Origin: Niebla homalea | Taxonomy: Eukaryota > Ascomycota > Lecanoromycetes > Lecanorales > Ramalinaceae | Direction: 5' to 3' | Length of the DNA stretch: 64,000 nucleotides | Assembly (NCBI GenBank): GCA_019925105.1 | Contig: JAHGAU010000015.1 | Location: 930,001 to 994,000 of the forward strand | Shown here: one piece after another, positions 24,400 through 38,249 of the stretch | Layout: every line of letters starts with the position of its first letter | How positions within the stretch are numbered: the first letter of the stretch is position 1 | Made by a program: the position numbers and the translations under genes | Notes under the pieces: generated by a model | The model's input: the letters and a program-made list of their open reading frames with translations, nothing else | Told to the model about the DNA's origin: nothing | The model's database searches: none

Positions 24400-25490
24400 G
24401 ATTTATATATATATTTTTTTTTTATAATTATTATTTAATTTTATACTATATATTTATATTAACTTATTATTGATTATTTTTTATAGTTAAAATTCTTTTA
24501 TATTTACTTTCTTTTTTTTATTTATGCTTTTCTTTATTAACTTTTTTTTTTTACGTTTTAAGTTAATTAACCCTTTAATTATTCTATTATAATTTATATA
24601 TTATTATAAGCGTTAATTTTATTTTTCCTTGCTTTTTTAAGAGCTCCTTTAATATAACGTAATGTCCTTTTTATTATTCTTTTAGAATTATATTATATTA
24701 TTTTTATTTTTTTATATTTTAAAGGCTATTTTCTTTATTATTTTATTAAGTATATAATTTAAATTATTAAATAGTGCCCTTAATAGGTTATTTACCGCTT
24801 TATTAATCTTTCCTTTAATATATTTAATTTTAATATATAGCCTTCTTAACTTACTTATTTACTTTATAAAGATATCTTTATAATAGTTTATATTTATAAA
24901 CCTTATAAGTAACTTATAATTTATATATATAATTAAAACTTCTTTTATATTTAATATATAAAAGAACTTTTCCTTAAACGTAATAATAACTATTAATTCT
25001 CATTTATAAATATCGTAATTATATTCCGTTTTATTTATCGTATATAAGTTATAAATAAATAAAACGGTATAACCGTTTTAAACTTAAGTAATATAATATC
25101 CGGCTCCGTACCTTAAAGTATCGGTATATATATAGACTGGTATTTTAAGGTTTTATTTAAATAAAGCTTTAACCTTTATTATTATATATTATATAAGTTA
25201 AAACGATATATTTTTTAACTTTTCTTATTTTTACTTTATATTATTAATTAAACGGGTAAACGGGCGAACTATTTTTACGAAGCCTTTAATCTATTTTCTT
25301 ATTATACTTATAATACCCAAGAATCCTTTAACGTTTCTTATATTTTACGATATGGATTAATTAAATATTTTTTCATATTTTTTAGGTTTAATTTATATAC
25401 GTCCTTTTACCTTATAGTTTTTTCTTAATATTTTAATTTTTATTATATTAATTTTTAACTTATTAAATAATAGTTTTAACTTCAATTATA
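24400..25490 (-). pseudogene. GM RT C-terminus and RNase H, RIP-inactivated
   Basis: Reading leftwards from 25490: VNFIIEVKTII (the KC.F-type RT segment), then NIRNVKGFLGIISIIRK.IK and GFVKIVRPFTRLINNIK near 25340-25210. This is the classic (V)RGFLG...IRxWIKGFAKIARPLT junction between Gypsy RT and RNase H. RNase H should occupy about 24400-25200, but its DAS-type motifs are not legible. The N-terminal RT half is at 55340-55760, across LINE LD. Confidence 0.75.
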
Positions 25491-25516
25491 AAATTTACGG
25501 AAGAGAAGAAGAGGAG

Positions 25517-28438
25517 ATGGCGACGAACAAAGGGACCCTAGAGGTCTAAAACGATACGTATACGTATAGCTCTCGTAATAATAAAGGAAATATATTAAAT
25601 ACGATAAATAGAAGTAACGTAATAGTTAAGAATAAAATAATAAACGGGTAAATAGCTTATATTAATAGAAACGGCGATAATATATATAAATAATATAATA
25701 ATAATAAATTAAATAATACTTAAAATAAATAAAAGAATTAAGGTTAATAAAATATATATATTAAAGCGCATAAAATATATAATAATAATACGGAAATAAT
25801 AGGTAAATAAGGGAGTAAAAAGGCCGGTATGGTATTAATAACGAAAAATATAAACGGAAGGAAAAAATAAAAAAATCGCAATAAAAGTATTATTAAAAAA
25901 TATATAAAAAGGAAATAAAATTAATAAAAAGGATAAAACCTTAAAGGATTAAAAATAAAAGGCGGAAATAATATATCGCCCGGTAAATAAGGGCGAAAAA
26001 GCGGCTAAAAAAATAATAAAGGCCTTTAAAGGACTCCTTATAATAGAATAAAAGGATATTACGTTAAAAACCTAATTAATATTGTAGATTAAATTAAAAA
26101 GCGTAAAGGACTTTTATATAAAAATAAAGATAAAATTAAAAGAAATAGAGCGCTTATGGGGCTTTTAAAAAACGGGAGTAAAAACGTTAATAAAAAATAA
26201 AAACAGCGGTTTAAAATTAAAAATATAAAGTAAAAATATAAAAACGATAATTCTTTAAGTAAAAGAAACTTAAATAATAAAAATAATAAAAGGGATACTT
26301 ATAATAAAAAATAAAAGAATAACGGAAAAGAAAATAGTTATATTAAAGAAAATAAGGATAATAATAATTTACTTATTTAATAATAAGGAAAAAAACATAA
26401 TTATAAAAATAAACCCGTTATAATTAATAAAAACTTTTAAGGTAATAATAAAATTATTAATAAAATAAATTATTATAATATATAAATTATAAAGTAAAGA
26501 TATCCTTTTTAATATAACGTTTTTAAAAATAAAAGAAAACTTAAAGAAATTTAAAACTTAAACTAATTAAGGTTTTAAGGTAATCGTTTACCGTTATAAT
26601 AAATAAAATATATTTATTATATTTTATAAAAGTTAAGAAAAAAATTATATTAAGGAATATAAAAAAGGAGAATATAATTTTTTATTTAAGGTTTAAAATT
26701 ATTAATTATAAGCTTCTTTTAATAATAAAAAGACTTAATTCCTTAAGATATATAAAAAGGTATTTTACCGTTATATTAAATATAATATTAATAAAGATAT
26801 ATAATAATATCTAAAATAAAAGGATTATTAAAAAAGGATTTCTTACAATAACTTAATTATAAAATAAAACGGCGGATATTTATTAATATTTTAAATATTA
26901 AAGTTATAAATATATTAATATAAAATATTTTAATATTATAAAATATACAATTTATATTAAGGGTTATAATACTTATAAATATATAAAATTAATAATTAAA
27001 AAGCTTATAAAAAATATACTTAAATACATTACGTATAATAAAAAAAGATACTTAATATAGGATTCTAAATATATAATAAGAATTAAGGAGATTAAACGTA
27101 AAAAGACTTAAATAATTATAAAAATCTAATAATATAATATGCATAAAATTAATTTAACGGGTTAATTAAAAACAGCCTTAAAATATAAAGTTAATTAATT
27201 AAATAATAAGGGGTAAATAACGGTAACGGATAAAATAAAAAAAAGGAAATTTTTTACGATCTTAATTTTAAAAGCCAGCCGTTTTATATTTTTAATAATA
27301 ACCGGGAAAGTATTAAATTAAAAAACGTTTAACTTTAATAAAAAATATAGAACTTAAACGGATATAAAAAAGGAAACCTTAATAAAAATTAATATATAAT
27401 ATATTAACGTTTTTAACAATAATATAATATAACGTTTATAATAAAGGAATTAAAGTAATAATATTAATATTTAAGTTTAAAGAAGTTAAGGACGTTAATA
27501 TTATAATAATATAAAAATTACCGTATAACTTATATATATATTTATTTATTAACCCGGGGGAGGGGTTTTATTTAACCTTTAAAAGGAATAAAATAATTAA
27601 AATATACTTCTTTATAAATAAACAATTTAATATAAATAGTTAAGATATTATTTATTATAATAGAAACCTTTATATATTCCGTATTATAAAAGAAAAGGAT
27701 TTAAAGGGCGATCTTAATATTTATAACGTATATAACCCGCCGTTAATTAATAAAGAAAAACTTTTTATACTACCGTTATTTAAAGAAGTCTTAATTACTT
27801 TAAATAAGTATATATTACTTAAAATCTTTAACTTATATTATTATATATAAAATAAAAAAGGGTATATAATAAATTATATTAAATTAAATAATTTATTAAT
27901 AATTATTATTTAAGTTAATTTCTTATTATTAATATTATAAGGGATTATTATATAAGAAAATTATAAATTTAAAACGATAATTAATTTAACCTTTAATACG
28001 GAAAGGGTTATTAATATAATTATAATATATAGGCTATAAAAAGACTTAAAATATAATTCGGATTATATACCGATATAAATAACCTTAAATTAAACCGTTA
28101 ATATAACCTTATTATTACCGGTAAAGAAAGCATAAAAAAGTAATTAAAAAATAAAGGTTTATATAAAAACGGAAAAGATAATAATATAGTTTACGGACCT
28201 CCTTTAATTAAGTAATAAAAACCGGATTAACTTCTTTATAAAATAAATAATAAAAATATTACTTTATAATATTTAAAAGTTAATAAAATATAATAAGGAA
28301 TAAAATAGAAAATTTAAGTTTATCCTTAAATTCTTATCCTTTAAAAGACCCGATAATATATTAATTAATACCTTTAATAATAAAATCAAAACCCTTAAAG
28401 GAATACTTTTCTTTCTTTTATTAAAAGTTAATTTAAAC
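25517..28438 (+). pseudogene. LD ORF1 and endonuclease part of ORF2, RIP-inactivated
   Basis: ORF1 starts ATGGCGACGAACAAAGGG and follows LC throughout (zinc-knuckle region about 26930-27110). ORF2 begins about 27200. The endonuclease YNPP block is at about 27739 (tataacccgccgtta), with the LLGDFN-type block near 27825. The internal deletion at 28262 removes the linker to RT. Mutation is heavier than in LC. An open frame on the opposite strand at 28273-28464 is not coding. Confidence 0.75.
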
Positions 28439-28443
28439 GATAT

Positions 28444-28597
28444 TATTACGTACAAGCAGTACAATAGGCATAGCGCAAGGGCATAGGGCTATAAATGCTT
28501 GGCGCGTACCCATATAATTAGCAACACCGTTTATAGTTACAATCCAGGCAGTTACCACTCCACCCTTAATACCTATATTTCATCTTTTTCCCTGATA
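28444..28597 (+). repeat. Array LTR a
   Basis: 154 bp from tattacgtacaagcag to ttttccctgata. Mild RIP at the left edge and good preservation of ggcatagcgcaagggcatagggc and caatccaggcagttaccactcc. Confidence 0.9.
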
Positions 28598-29466
28598 AAT
28601 AATAATAATAATTAAGTTTAATTCTACTTATATTATTATATATAAGAAGGACTATAAATATACCTTTATTAACCGGCAAACTATAATACGCGGAGTACCT
28701 AGCTTAATAAATTATTAACTTCTAAATATCCTTTAATTAACGGATTATATATTATACGTAGTATATTTATACTTAAAGTAATAAATTAATAAATAATACG
28801 TTTTTTTATAATAACTTTTTACTTTTAAAAACCTATAAATATAGTAATCTTAATTATCAATTTAACCTTCGGATTAATACTTATAATAAATAATAAAGAC
28901 TTTATATTAAAAATTAATAAAAACGTAAATTAAATATAATAAGAAAAAAAGGATACTTTATTATACGTTATAAAATCGGTATAAAGACCTTAAAATTATA
29001 TATTATAAAGTTAATATAAAGACCTTATTATACTTATACGCCTTACGGTTAATATAAAAGCTATATAAGGGATATACCTTATTATAACGGTAATTAATAA
29101 GTTATTATTTAATTTATATAATATTTACGGCTTAATTAATTAATTAAAAAAATAAAAGCAAAGCTATAATATAAATAAGGGTAAGGATTAAAACGTATAC
29201 TTACCCGGTAAAACTATAGAAATTACTTTTTTAAATTATTTAACTTAAATTTAATCGTTTAAAATTTATAATTATTTCTTAAGTTACGATTCTTATTAAT
29301 ACCGTTTATTTTACCTTATTCCTTAATAATTATATATTTAAATAACGTTATTTAAGTACTTAAAACTTACTTTAAATTATTCTTATTATTAAGAATATTA
29401 ATAATAATAATATTATATAATAAATATTATAACGTAAACGTCGCTTTTTTCTTTTTTATAAATATT
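28598..29466 (+). other. F1 internal unit 1 (uninterrupted)
   Basis: 869 bp homologous to the S1 interior. It begins with the PBS turned to taataataataat by RIP, contains the worn 3' conserved domain (about 29196-29290) and ends with aacgtaaacgtcgcttttttc, the remains of the hairpin plus T-tract. No protein frame. It gives the empty-site sequences for the Gypsy insertion (28855-28860, cctataaatatag) and for the LINE fragment in S1 (29095-29110). Confidence 0.85.
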
Positions 29467-29620
29467 TATTACGTATAAGCAATATAATAAATATAACGTA
29501 AAGGTATAAAGCTATAAATACTTGGCGCGTACCTATATAATTAATAATACCGTTTATAGTTATAATCCAGGTAGTTACCACTTTACCTTTAATATTTATA
29601 TTTTATCTTTTTCCTTAATA
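29467..29620 (+). repeat. Array LTR b
   Basis: 154 bp, strongly RIP-mutated (tattacgtataagcaatataataaatataacg) compared with LTR a. cttggcgcgtacc is still legible. Confidence 0.88.
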
Positions 29621-29861
29621 AATAATAATAATAATTAAATTTAATTCTACTTATATTATTATATATAAAAAGGACTATAAATATACCTTTATTAACCGGT
29701 AAACTATAATACGTAATATATTTAAATTAATAAATTATTAACTTTTAAATACCCTTTAATTAACGGATTATATATTATATATAGTATATTTATACTTAAA
29801 GTAATAAATTAATAAATAATATATTCTTTTATAATAATTTTTTACTTTTAAAAACCTATAA

Positions 29862-30194
29862 TATTAATAGTTAACGCTATCTTTACGCTAACGTTATAAT
29901 AATACGCTATATTGTTACGTTAAGGTAGGCCGTTAGGTTTTAATAAAAACCCTTAATAATGGCCTTAATATATATTATTTATAAGCCGTAACTTAATAAA
30001 CGTAAAGCGGGGTAATTATTATTTTTATTTTAAGTAAAGGTTATACCTTAATTCTTTTTAAGTTCCTTAAGAATTAATCTTATTATTAATTTACTTATTA
30101 AAGTAATACTTAAGTATTTAAACCGTAACGTTACGTCTTTTATATTTATTTTTATTAATTCCGCCGGCGTATTATTAACGGAATTAATTTAATA
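29862..30194 (+). repeat. GP1 5' LTR
   Basis: 333 bp, tattaatagttaacg...gaattaatttaata (TG...CA before RIP). It holds ccgccggcgt at 30161-30170, which the 3' LTR has as cttattaacg. The same left-right difference recurs in GP2. Confidence 0.92.
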
Positions 30195-30349
30195 TTTTAA
30201 TTCTTTTTCTTTATTAAGGAGAAAACCCGACGTTACCGTTATAATAAATACTTAATTAACTTAATAAACCTTAAAATAAAAAAGTAATATTTACCTTTTA
30301 ATTAAGAATTTTTTTATTATAATTAAATAAATTAAAGCGGCGGAATATT

Positions 30350-31420
30350 ATTATAATATTACGGCTTAATAAACTTAATTTCTAGAATTATAATTTAAAG
30401 TTAACCGGTTTAAAACTGAAAATTATATTTATTAAAAATATATATTTAACCGTATTAATATATAATATAAAAATTTATATTTTAAGATTCTTTTTTACGT
30501 TAATTTTATTATTAAGTTTTATATTAATAATATATTGTTAACGGCTTTTATTTTACTTTATAAGAATAAGTTTTTTTATCCGGAAAAGTTTAAGTTATAT
30601 TAAAATAAGTTTAAGGGTAAATATTAAACGTAATTTATTAACTTAAAGAAATAATTTATACTTTATCTTAAATACTTCTTTATTAAAAGAAAAAAAATAA
30701 TTTTTTATTTAAGGTTTATCTTTTATAAAATCTTTAATTTACCGGATAAGAAAATTAATAAAATAAGTTATTAAAAGCTTAAGGATAAATTTTTTAACTT
30801 AATAATTAATCCGGAAAACCGTTAATTTACTTATTATAAATAATTTAAGGATATTAAGTAACGTTTTAATTAAAAAATAATATAATTCCGTAATATTTTA
30901 AAAATTATAAAAAAGGACTTATTATTATTATTAAATAAATTTTATATTTATATATTTTTTATAAAGCTTTTACCGGAATTTAAAATTAAAATATTTATAA
31001 TTAATAAAATATTAAAAACCCGGAATAATATCGTAATAATAATAATTATATAAAAGAATAATTTAAAGCGTATTATTAATAATAATTAAAAAGTTAATAA
31101 AGGTAAATCCCTTAAAAATAAGATATTTAAACTTAATTCTAATAACTTAAAATTAACATATATTTTTATTAAAATTAATTCTTACGGTTAAAAACGTAAG
31201 GTTATATTTAAAAATTTTAATGCCGCTTTTAAAGTAAATAAGAACGTTAAATATTATATATATCATAAAAAAGGTTATTATATATTTAATTATTTTACCG
31301 TTTTATAAAATAAGGTTTTAATAATAAGCGTAAAATCCTATAAAAAAAATAATATATTAAAAAACGATAAAACTTTAACGGTACTTTAAGGTTAAAGTTA
31401 ATAAAAAAAATAATTAAAAA
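30350..31420 (+). pseudogene. GP1 gag, RIP-inactivated
   Basis: Capsid-like frame around 30630-30730 (FINLKK.FILYLKYFFIK, then FYLRFIFYKIFNLPDK). A zinc knuckle at 31252-31293 reads YYIYHKKGYYIFNY where C-x2-C-x4-H-x4-C is expected. The spacing is exact and all four metal ligands are now Tyr, each by a single C-to-T or G-to-A change. Start codon not identified. Confidence 0.78.
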
Positions 31421-32139
31421 TATACTTAGCTTTTATTATTAAGGGTTAAACGAGTTTTTAAGATAATCTTTAATTATTAAGTATATTAATTAATATTAAA
31501 ACTTAAGTAAATTTAATTTTATAAATATATATAAATTAATAAGACTTATAGTTAACTTTTACCGTTTTATTATAAGCGGTTTTTTTTAATAATAAGTAAA
31601 TCTTTTATTATAACGTTTATTAATTATAATATTATTTAATTAATAATTAAAAATAATAAAAATAATATAAAATACTTTTTTACATTATTAATTAAGAAAA
31701 TTTAAATATAATCCTTAATTTATTAACTTTATACGTTTTATAAATAACGATTAATTTAATAACGGATAAATAACGTTTTAAGGTTAATTCTTATAAATTA
31801 TAGATTAATAACGTTTATAACTTTAATTAAAGTTTAACGGAAATTAATAAAATCTTTATAATTATTTACGTTAATATAACGATAAAGCACTTAAAAGTAT
31901 TATAAATCTTTTAAAGTAATTTAACGTATATAAATATTATAAAAGATTCTATTAACCGGAATATCTTAAGGGAGTTAAGTAAATATATAGATATCTTTTT
32001 TAATAATATAATTAATATTTTATTTAAATTAAAATAAAGGGATTATATTATTAATTTAAACGGTAAAAAGCTATTATATAATCCCTTATATAACTTATCT
32101 TGGATAAAGTTAACGGAACTTTAATAATATTTTAAGGAT

Positions 32140-33330
32140 ATTATAATTTAAGGTTAAATTTATTATTTAATATTATTTATAAATGCCTTAATCTTTTTTA
32201 TATTTAAAAAGGATAGTAGCCTTTATCTTTATATTAATTATTATAGATTAAATACGGTTATAATTAAAAATTAATATTTATTATTCTTAATTACCGAGAT
32301 TCTTAATTAATTAAATAATTTTAAACGGTTTATTAAATTAAACCTTAAAAATACTTATTATCGGTTATAAATTAAGTCTGGCGATAAATAAAAAATGGCG
32401 TTCCGTACGTATTATAATTACTTTAAATATCTTATTATACCGTTTGAATTAATTAATATTTTAATAACTTTTTAAGCTTATATTAATTATACTTTTATTA
32501 ACTTTATTAATATAACTTATATAATTTATTTAAACGATATTTTAATATTTAATAAGAATTTAACGGATTATTAACGTTATATTTAATAAGTTTTTAAATA
32601 ACTTAATTAATTTTAGCTTTACGTTAACTTTAAGAAATATTAATTTAATATTACTTAAGTAGAGTTTTTAGGGTTTATCGTTTTTATTAAAGGGATTTAA
32701 ATAGATTAAAAGCGTATTTAAATTATTAAAAATTAATTTATCTTAAAAACCTATTAAGAAATATAAATCTTTTTAAGCTTTATAAATTTTTATTATTATT
32801 TTATTTATAAATATTTAAGGATAATTAAGCTTTTAATTAATCTATTTAAGGGTAATAAGGAAAAGAAAAAAACTAACCTATTAAAGTAAAATAATACGGT
32901 AAATACGGCGTTTTACCGGTTCCGTAAAATATTTATTAATATGTTATTATTCTGTTATTTTAACTTAAAATGGGGGGTATAAATAAAAACTAATATATTT
33001 AATTTTATTATTATAGGTATTTTATTTTAATAATTTAAAGAAAATTATTAATACTTAATTATATATTAATTTAAAAAAATAGCCTTTATTAAATAAAATT
33101 ATAAAATATATAATTAAGAGCTTTTCGTTATTATTACGATATTTAAGTAATAACGGTATTATTCAAAAGGGAATTTTAAAGTTATTTAAGTATAAATAAA
33201 TTATAATAACCTTTAAAGGTTTATAAAATAGTTAGCGTTAAGCCCGTATTAAGTTAAATAAGTTTTAAAACTTATTAATTATAATTTTAAAATATTTTAT
33301 TATTAAGGTAAAATAAATTTTATTAATCCT
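32140..33330 (+). pseudogene. GP1 reverse transcriptase and RNase H, RIP-inactivated
   Basis: RT: KKDSSLYLYINYYRLNTVII from 32206, KMAFRTYYNYFKYLIIPFEL around 32392-32450 (family TAFRTRYGHFEYLVMPFGL). The catalytic box is YLNDILIF at 32527 (YLDD expected), then VEFLGFIVFIKGI near 32670. RNase H: IKTNISNFIIIGIIF around 32983 (family ETDASDFAIGGVL) and QNYKIYNQELFVIITIFK around 33100 (family YDKELLAIV). Stops are RIP-type. Confidence 0.88.
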
Positions 33331-33719
33331 TTATTAAGATGTTTAAACTATAAAGGAATCTTACCTTTTAATATTACCTTATTATTTACTTTATAAAATA
33401 AACTTATACTTTAATCCGATAAATTAATAAAGTGCCGATAAATAATAATTATTAATTATTAATTATTATTCACTTTAAAAAATATTTAAATTATTATCCC
33501 GTAAAAAGAAATTCAATAATTATTTAAAAAGCTTTATAAAGAATCTAAATCGATTAAATTATTTATTAAGGATTTATAAATTGATAATACGTTTATATAT
33601 TAAATTAAGGACGATAATATAATATTAACGTATTCTTATTAAGGTTATAATAATACTTAAAAACTCGAATTTAATAACCTTATAACTTATAAGGGTTATA
33701 TATACGTCCCCCGGGATAA

Positions 33720-34900
33720 AGTAATTAAAGAAAAGTTAATTAATAAATATTATAATAATCCGTTAACGGGCTATTTTAAAGCCGAAAAGACTTATAAGTT
33801 TTTAACCCGTAAATATTATTAAAACGGCTTAAAAACTTAAATTAATAATTATATTAAAATATACGATATTTATTAAAGGATTAAGATATTACGTTATTAC
33901 CTTTATAATAAACTTATTTTATTCCTTTAATCGGTTATACATTAAAAAGAATTTAATATAAACTTTATTATTAACTTACCCGTAAGTAAAATTAAAAATA
34001 ACGTTTATAATTTAATTTTAATAATTATAAATAAATATATAAAGATATATAGATATTTTTTTATTATGAAATAAATCGATATTATTATATTAATAGATTT
34101 TTTCTTTAAAGAAATCGTATTACGTTATAATACGCCGGTTAAAATCGTAATTAATTAAGAATCTTTATTTATTAATAAATTTTAAAATTTAATATATTAT
34201 TATATAAAGATAAAACGTAAATTAAATACCGTTTTTTACTTATAAACGGATAACTAAATAAAGCATTAAAATTAAAACCTTAAATAATATTCAAGGACCT
34301 TTATTAACTTTAAATAAATAAATTAAATAAAATTATTTTTTTTAATTAAATTTATTTATATAAATTTAAAATATTTAACTTTAAACTATAACCTTTTTAT
34401 AATAATATATAATTATAATTTAAATATTTATTTTAAATTTAAAAATAAGTTTATAAAAAAGGAAATATTTATAATAAAAAATAAAGTTAAAATATTATAT
34501 AAAATACGATTAATATTAACGGATTAATAGCGTTATATGATTAAATTAACTTAAAAAATATATAATAAAAAATATAAGTTAAAGTTATATAATATTAATA
34601 ATTTAATAATATTAAGTATTAAAAACCTTAAGTTAAAGTAATTAAGTAAAAAGCTTACGCTCCGATTTATAAAACCTTTTAGAATTAATAATAAAATTAA
34701 AATATAAATATACCGCTTATTTTTCTTTATTATTTATTGAATTTACCTTATTATTTATATTTCTTTTTTAAAGTTTTATTATATTTACGCCGGCAATTAA
34801 ATAATAAAAACTATAATATAAATACCTAATTTATTTAATAATAAAAAAAAATTAAAGAAATTATTAATAAGGTTAAAAGTAAAAAAAGCGTTTAATATTA
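33720..34900 (+). pseudogene. GP1 integrase, RIP-inactivated
   Basis: Zinc domain 33745-33890: YYNNPLTGYFKAEKTYKFLT then KIYDIY, with the HHCC ligands replaced by Tyr. Core 33940-34330: a frame matching DFITDLP and VIxDRYTK, then FFFKEIVLRYNTPVKIV. ESLFINKF follows, and FYL.TDN.I at 34235 corresponds to the FHPQTDGQTER motif. The C-terminal domain is not resolved. Confidence 0.87.
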
Positions 34901-37116
34901 AGTTAAATAAATTAATTAAAGCCTTAAATATAATTAATAAATACTAAAAATAAACTTAAAGTACTCTTAAAAATTATAGGAATAATATAATAAAATAATA
35001 TAAAATAAAAAGAAACGTAAATAAGGTTATAACGTTATAATAACGGAAATTATATATATAATTAATATTATAGTTATTTAATTTTTATATATTATCCTTC
35101 TATAAAATTATTAGAATTTAAACTTTAATTAATAACTTTACTTATTATAAGTACTATATATACGGATAAGTTAATATTATAAAAATAATTATTTTTATTA
35201 TAATATTATAATTAATAAAAGTAACTTTAATAATAATTATAATAATATTAAAAACGAAAAAATATAAATATTAAATTATAAGTATTTAATACGTTATTAA
35301 ATTAAGGATATTAAGTAAATAAAATTATTAAGGTAATAAGAAATTAATAAATATATTTATTAAAATTACGTTAATATTTTAATAATTTTTATAATATTAT
35401 TTATTATATTATTTTTAATAATATATAAATTATAAATATTTAATACTTAACGTTATTAACTTTAAACGTTTAACGTTAAACTTTAATAATATTAATATAT
35501 AAAAATAAAAGAATAATTTATAACTTTATATTAATATAGGCCCACTTTTCCTATAAATAGGTTAATAAGGTTAAAGATAAATATAAAAATATTATATTTT
35601 CTTTATCCTTTTTTTTTTCTCTTTATTTTCTTTTCCGTTTTAATTAAAGGTTTTTCTTTAACGTTACTCGCCGGAGGGGCTTTTTAATTTAATTTTAAGG
35701 TATTATTTTTAAAAGTTAAGGCCGAACTTTTTAACGGCGTTATTAAAAAAAATATAATTTCCTTTTCTTTTTCCTTAAACGGGTTAAAACCCAAGTTATA
35801 CGTACTTAAGAATTTAAAGTTAAACCTTTTTATCGTTAATAAAACGCCGGGATTTAAAAATAAATTCTTTAATAAATTAATTAATAATAGAAAACCCAGA
35901 TTTTTTATAATAATTTAATTTAATTATTAAACGTTAATACCGCTACGCCGTAAATAAATTAAAGATACTTATTTATTTTTTAAGGAAATAAATTTCCTTT
36001 TCCGCCGTTACCGTATATATAATAAATATATTTCTTTTTATTTAAAGAACCAAAGTTTCCCTTTTAACTTTTATAATAACTTAACGGAACATATATTTTA
36101 TACGGTTGGTTATTATTAATATTTAATTAATATTTAACCGGAAAACCTTTAAATCTTAAAGGATTTTCTTACGTTTCTATATATATCAGATAAATACTTT
36201 AATAAATAATAAACCGGTATAATATTATTTACGTAATTATTAAGTTACTTAAAATTAAAGTTAATTTAGGAACTATATATATATTAAGATAATAACGTTA
36301 TAATAATATTAAGGATAATTACGGGGATATAACGGCTTAAGTATCGTTTATTATAATATTTATAATAAAGTATAAAGCCCCGTTAACATAAAAACTTATT
36401 CTATAAAAAGTAAATTAAATAAGGTATTATTATATATATTATTAATATTATATTTATATTTATGTTAATAATACGTTATTATATATACGTTATATTACTT
36501 AAAGATTAAAATAAACTTATATATTTTATTAATAAATAAAAATAAACGGATTATTAACGTAAATAAAACGTTTACGGAATATTAACGTTATTTATTATAA
36601 TAATAATATAAATAATAAAAATATATATTTATATACGTATTAACTTATAAATATTTATATAAACTTTTAATATATTATATTTATAAGAGCGATTAAAACT
36701 ATAAAAAAAAAAAAAAAGAAAAAAATTTAAAATAGAATAAAAATTTTATTATAATTATACGTTATTTTTATAATAACGTTTATCTTTATTATAACGTAAT
36801 AAATTAATAATAAAGCCTTAAATAATTATTAATTAATATTATAAAAACCTTTTTTTTTATTTATTTTTTTTATTAAGTTTTATAAAAAGGTTTTTAATAA
36901 GCTTTATAAATTATATTAATTATTTATTAACGTAAAGTATTTTTATTATATTATTATTAAATAAATATTATTATATTTACGTATATATTTAAAGACTTTT
37001 TTCTTTTTACTTTTTTCTCATTAAGTTTAATAATAGATTTTTAATAAGCCTTATATTTAATTAGCTTTATATTAGCTTTTTAAATATATCTTTTTATGCC
37101 TTAAAAATTAATATAT
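34901..37116 (+). other. GP1 3' internal region without clear coding
   Basis: About 2.2 kb of low-complexity A+T sequence between the integrase and the polypurine tract. A somewhat more mixed block at 35590-36250 (ccttttctttttccttaaacgg, cgccgggattt) has the same counterpart in GP2 (44250-44900). It could be an additional ORF or a long 3' UTR; I see no recognisable domain. Confidence 0.5.
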
Positions 37117-37131
37117 AAAAAGGGAAATAAT

Positions 37132-37464
37132 TATTAATAATTAACGTTATCTTTACGCTGGCGTTATAATAATACGTTATATTATTACGTTAAGGTAGGC
37201 CGTTAAGCCTTAATAAAAAGCCTTAGTAACGGCCTTAATATATATTGTTTATAAGCCGTAGCTTAATAAACATAAAGCGGAATAATTATTACCTTTACCT
37301 TAAATAAAGGCTATGCCTTAGTTCTTTTTAAGTTCTTTAAGAATTAATCTTATTATTAATTTACTTATTAAAGTGGTATTTAAGTATCTAAATTATAACG
37401 TTACGTTTTTTATATTTACTTTTATTAATCTTATTAACGTACTGTTAACGGAGTTAGTTTAATA
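37132..37464 (+). repeat. GP1 3' LTR
   Basis: 333 bp directly after the polypurine tract (37117-37130), ending gttagtttaata before the tataa TSD. It is more similar to the 3' LTR of GP2 than to its own 5' LTR at the block 37430-37440. Confidence 0.92.
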
Positions 37465-38095
37465 TATAAATACGGTAATTTTAATTATTAATTTAACCTT
37501 TAAATTAATACTTATAATAAATAATAAAAACTTTATATTAAAAATTAATAAAAATATAAATTAAATATAATAAGAAAAGAAAAATATTTTATTATATATT
37601 ATAAAGTTAATATAAAGACCTTAAAATTATATATTATAAAGTTAATATAAAAACCTTATTATATTTATACGTTTTACGGTTAATATAAAGGCTATATAAA
37701 AGGTATATTTTATTATAATAATAATTAATAAGTTATTATTTAATTTATATAATATTTATAACTTAATTAATTAATTAATAAAATAAAAGTAAAACTATAA
37801 TATAAGTAAAAATAAGGATTAAAATATATATTTACCCGGTAAAATTACGGAGATTACTTTTTTAAATAATTTAACTTAAATTTAATCGTTTAAAATTTAT
37901 AATTATTTTTTAAATCGTAATTTTTATTAATATTATTTACTTTATTTTATTCCTTAACAATTATATATTTAAATAATATTATTTAAGTACTCGGAACTTA
38001 CTTTAAATTATTCTTATTATTAAGAGTATTAATAATAATAATATTATATAATAAATATTATAACGTAAATATCGCTTTTTTTTTTTATAAGTATT

Positions 38096-38249
38096 TATTA
38101 CGTATAAACAGTATAATAAGCATAGCGTAAAGGTATAAGGCTATAATTACTTAACGTATACCCATATAATTAGTAATACCGTTTATAGTTATAATCCAGG
38201 CAGTTACTACTTTACCCTTAATACTTATATTTTATCTTTTTCTTTAATA
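38096..38249 (+). repeat. Array LTR c
   Basis: 154 bp, strongly RIP-mutated (acttaacgtatacccatataattag). The cttggcgcg core is reduced to cttaacgta. Confidence 0.88.

Larger units (their letters stand above)
29862..37464 (+). mobile_element. GP1: Ty3/Gypsy LTR retrotransposon
   Basis: 7603 bp with 333-bp LTRs at 29862-30194 and 37132-37464 and TSD tataa (29857-29861, 37465-37469). Order on the plus strand is gag with one zinc knuckle, RT, RNase H, integrase, then about 2.2 kb without clear coding before a polypurine tract aaaaagggaaataa (37117-37130). Order and motifs are those of Ty3/Gypsy; RT wording (NYYRLN.VIIKN from DYRxLN) is chromovirus-like. No chromodomain was confirmed. Every frame is RIP-closed. 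Confidence 0.93.
29621..38095 (+). other. F1 internal unit 2, split by GP1
   Basis: Left part 29621-29861 and right part 37465-38095 join at the duplicated tataa to reproduce unit 1. The right part includes the conserved 3' domain (about 37836-37930) and the decayed hairpin/T-tract (about 38071-38090). Confidence 0.88.

Noticed and set aside
18880..25490. Host gene cluster on the minus strand, suggested by long pyrimidine-rich plus strand
   Set aside because: Readable frames are Gypsy integrase and RT/RNase H, with RIP stops; no intact frame of useful length.
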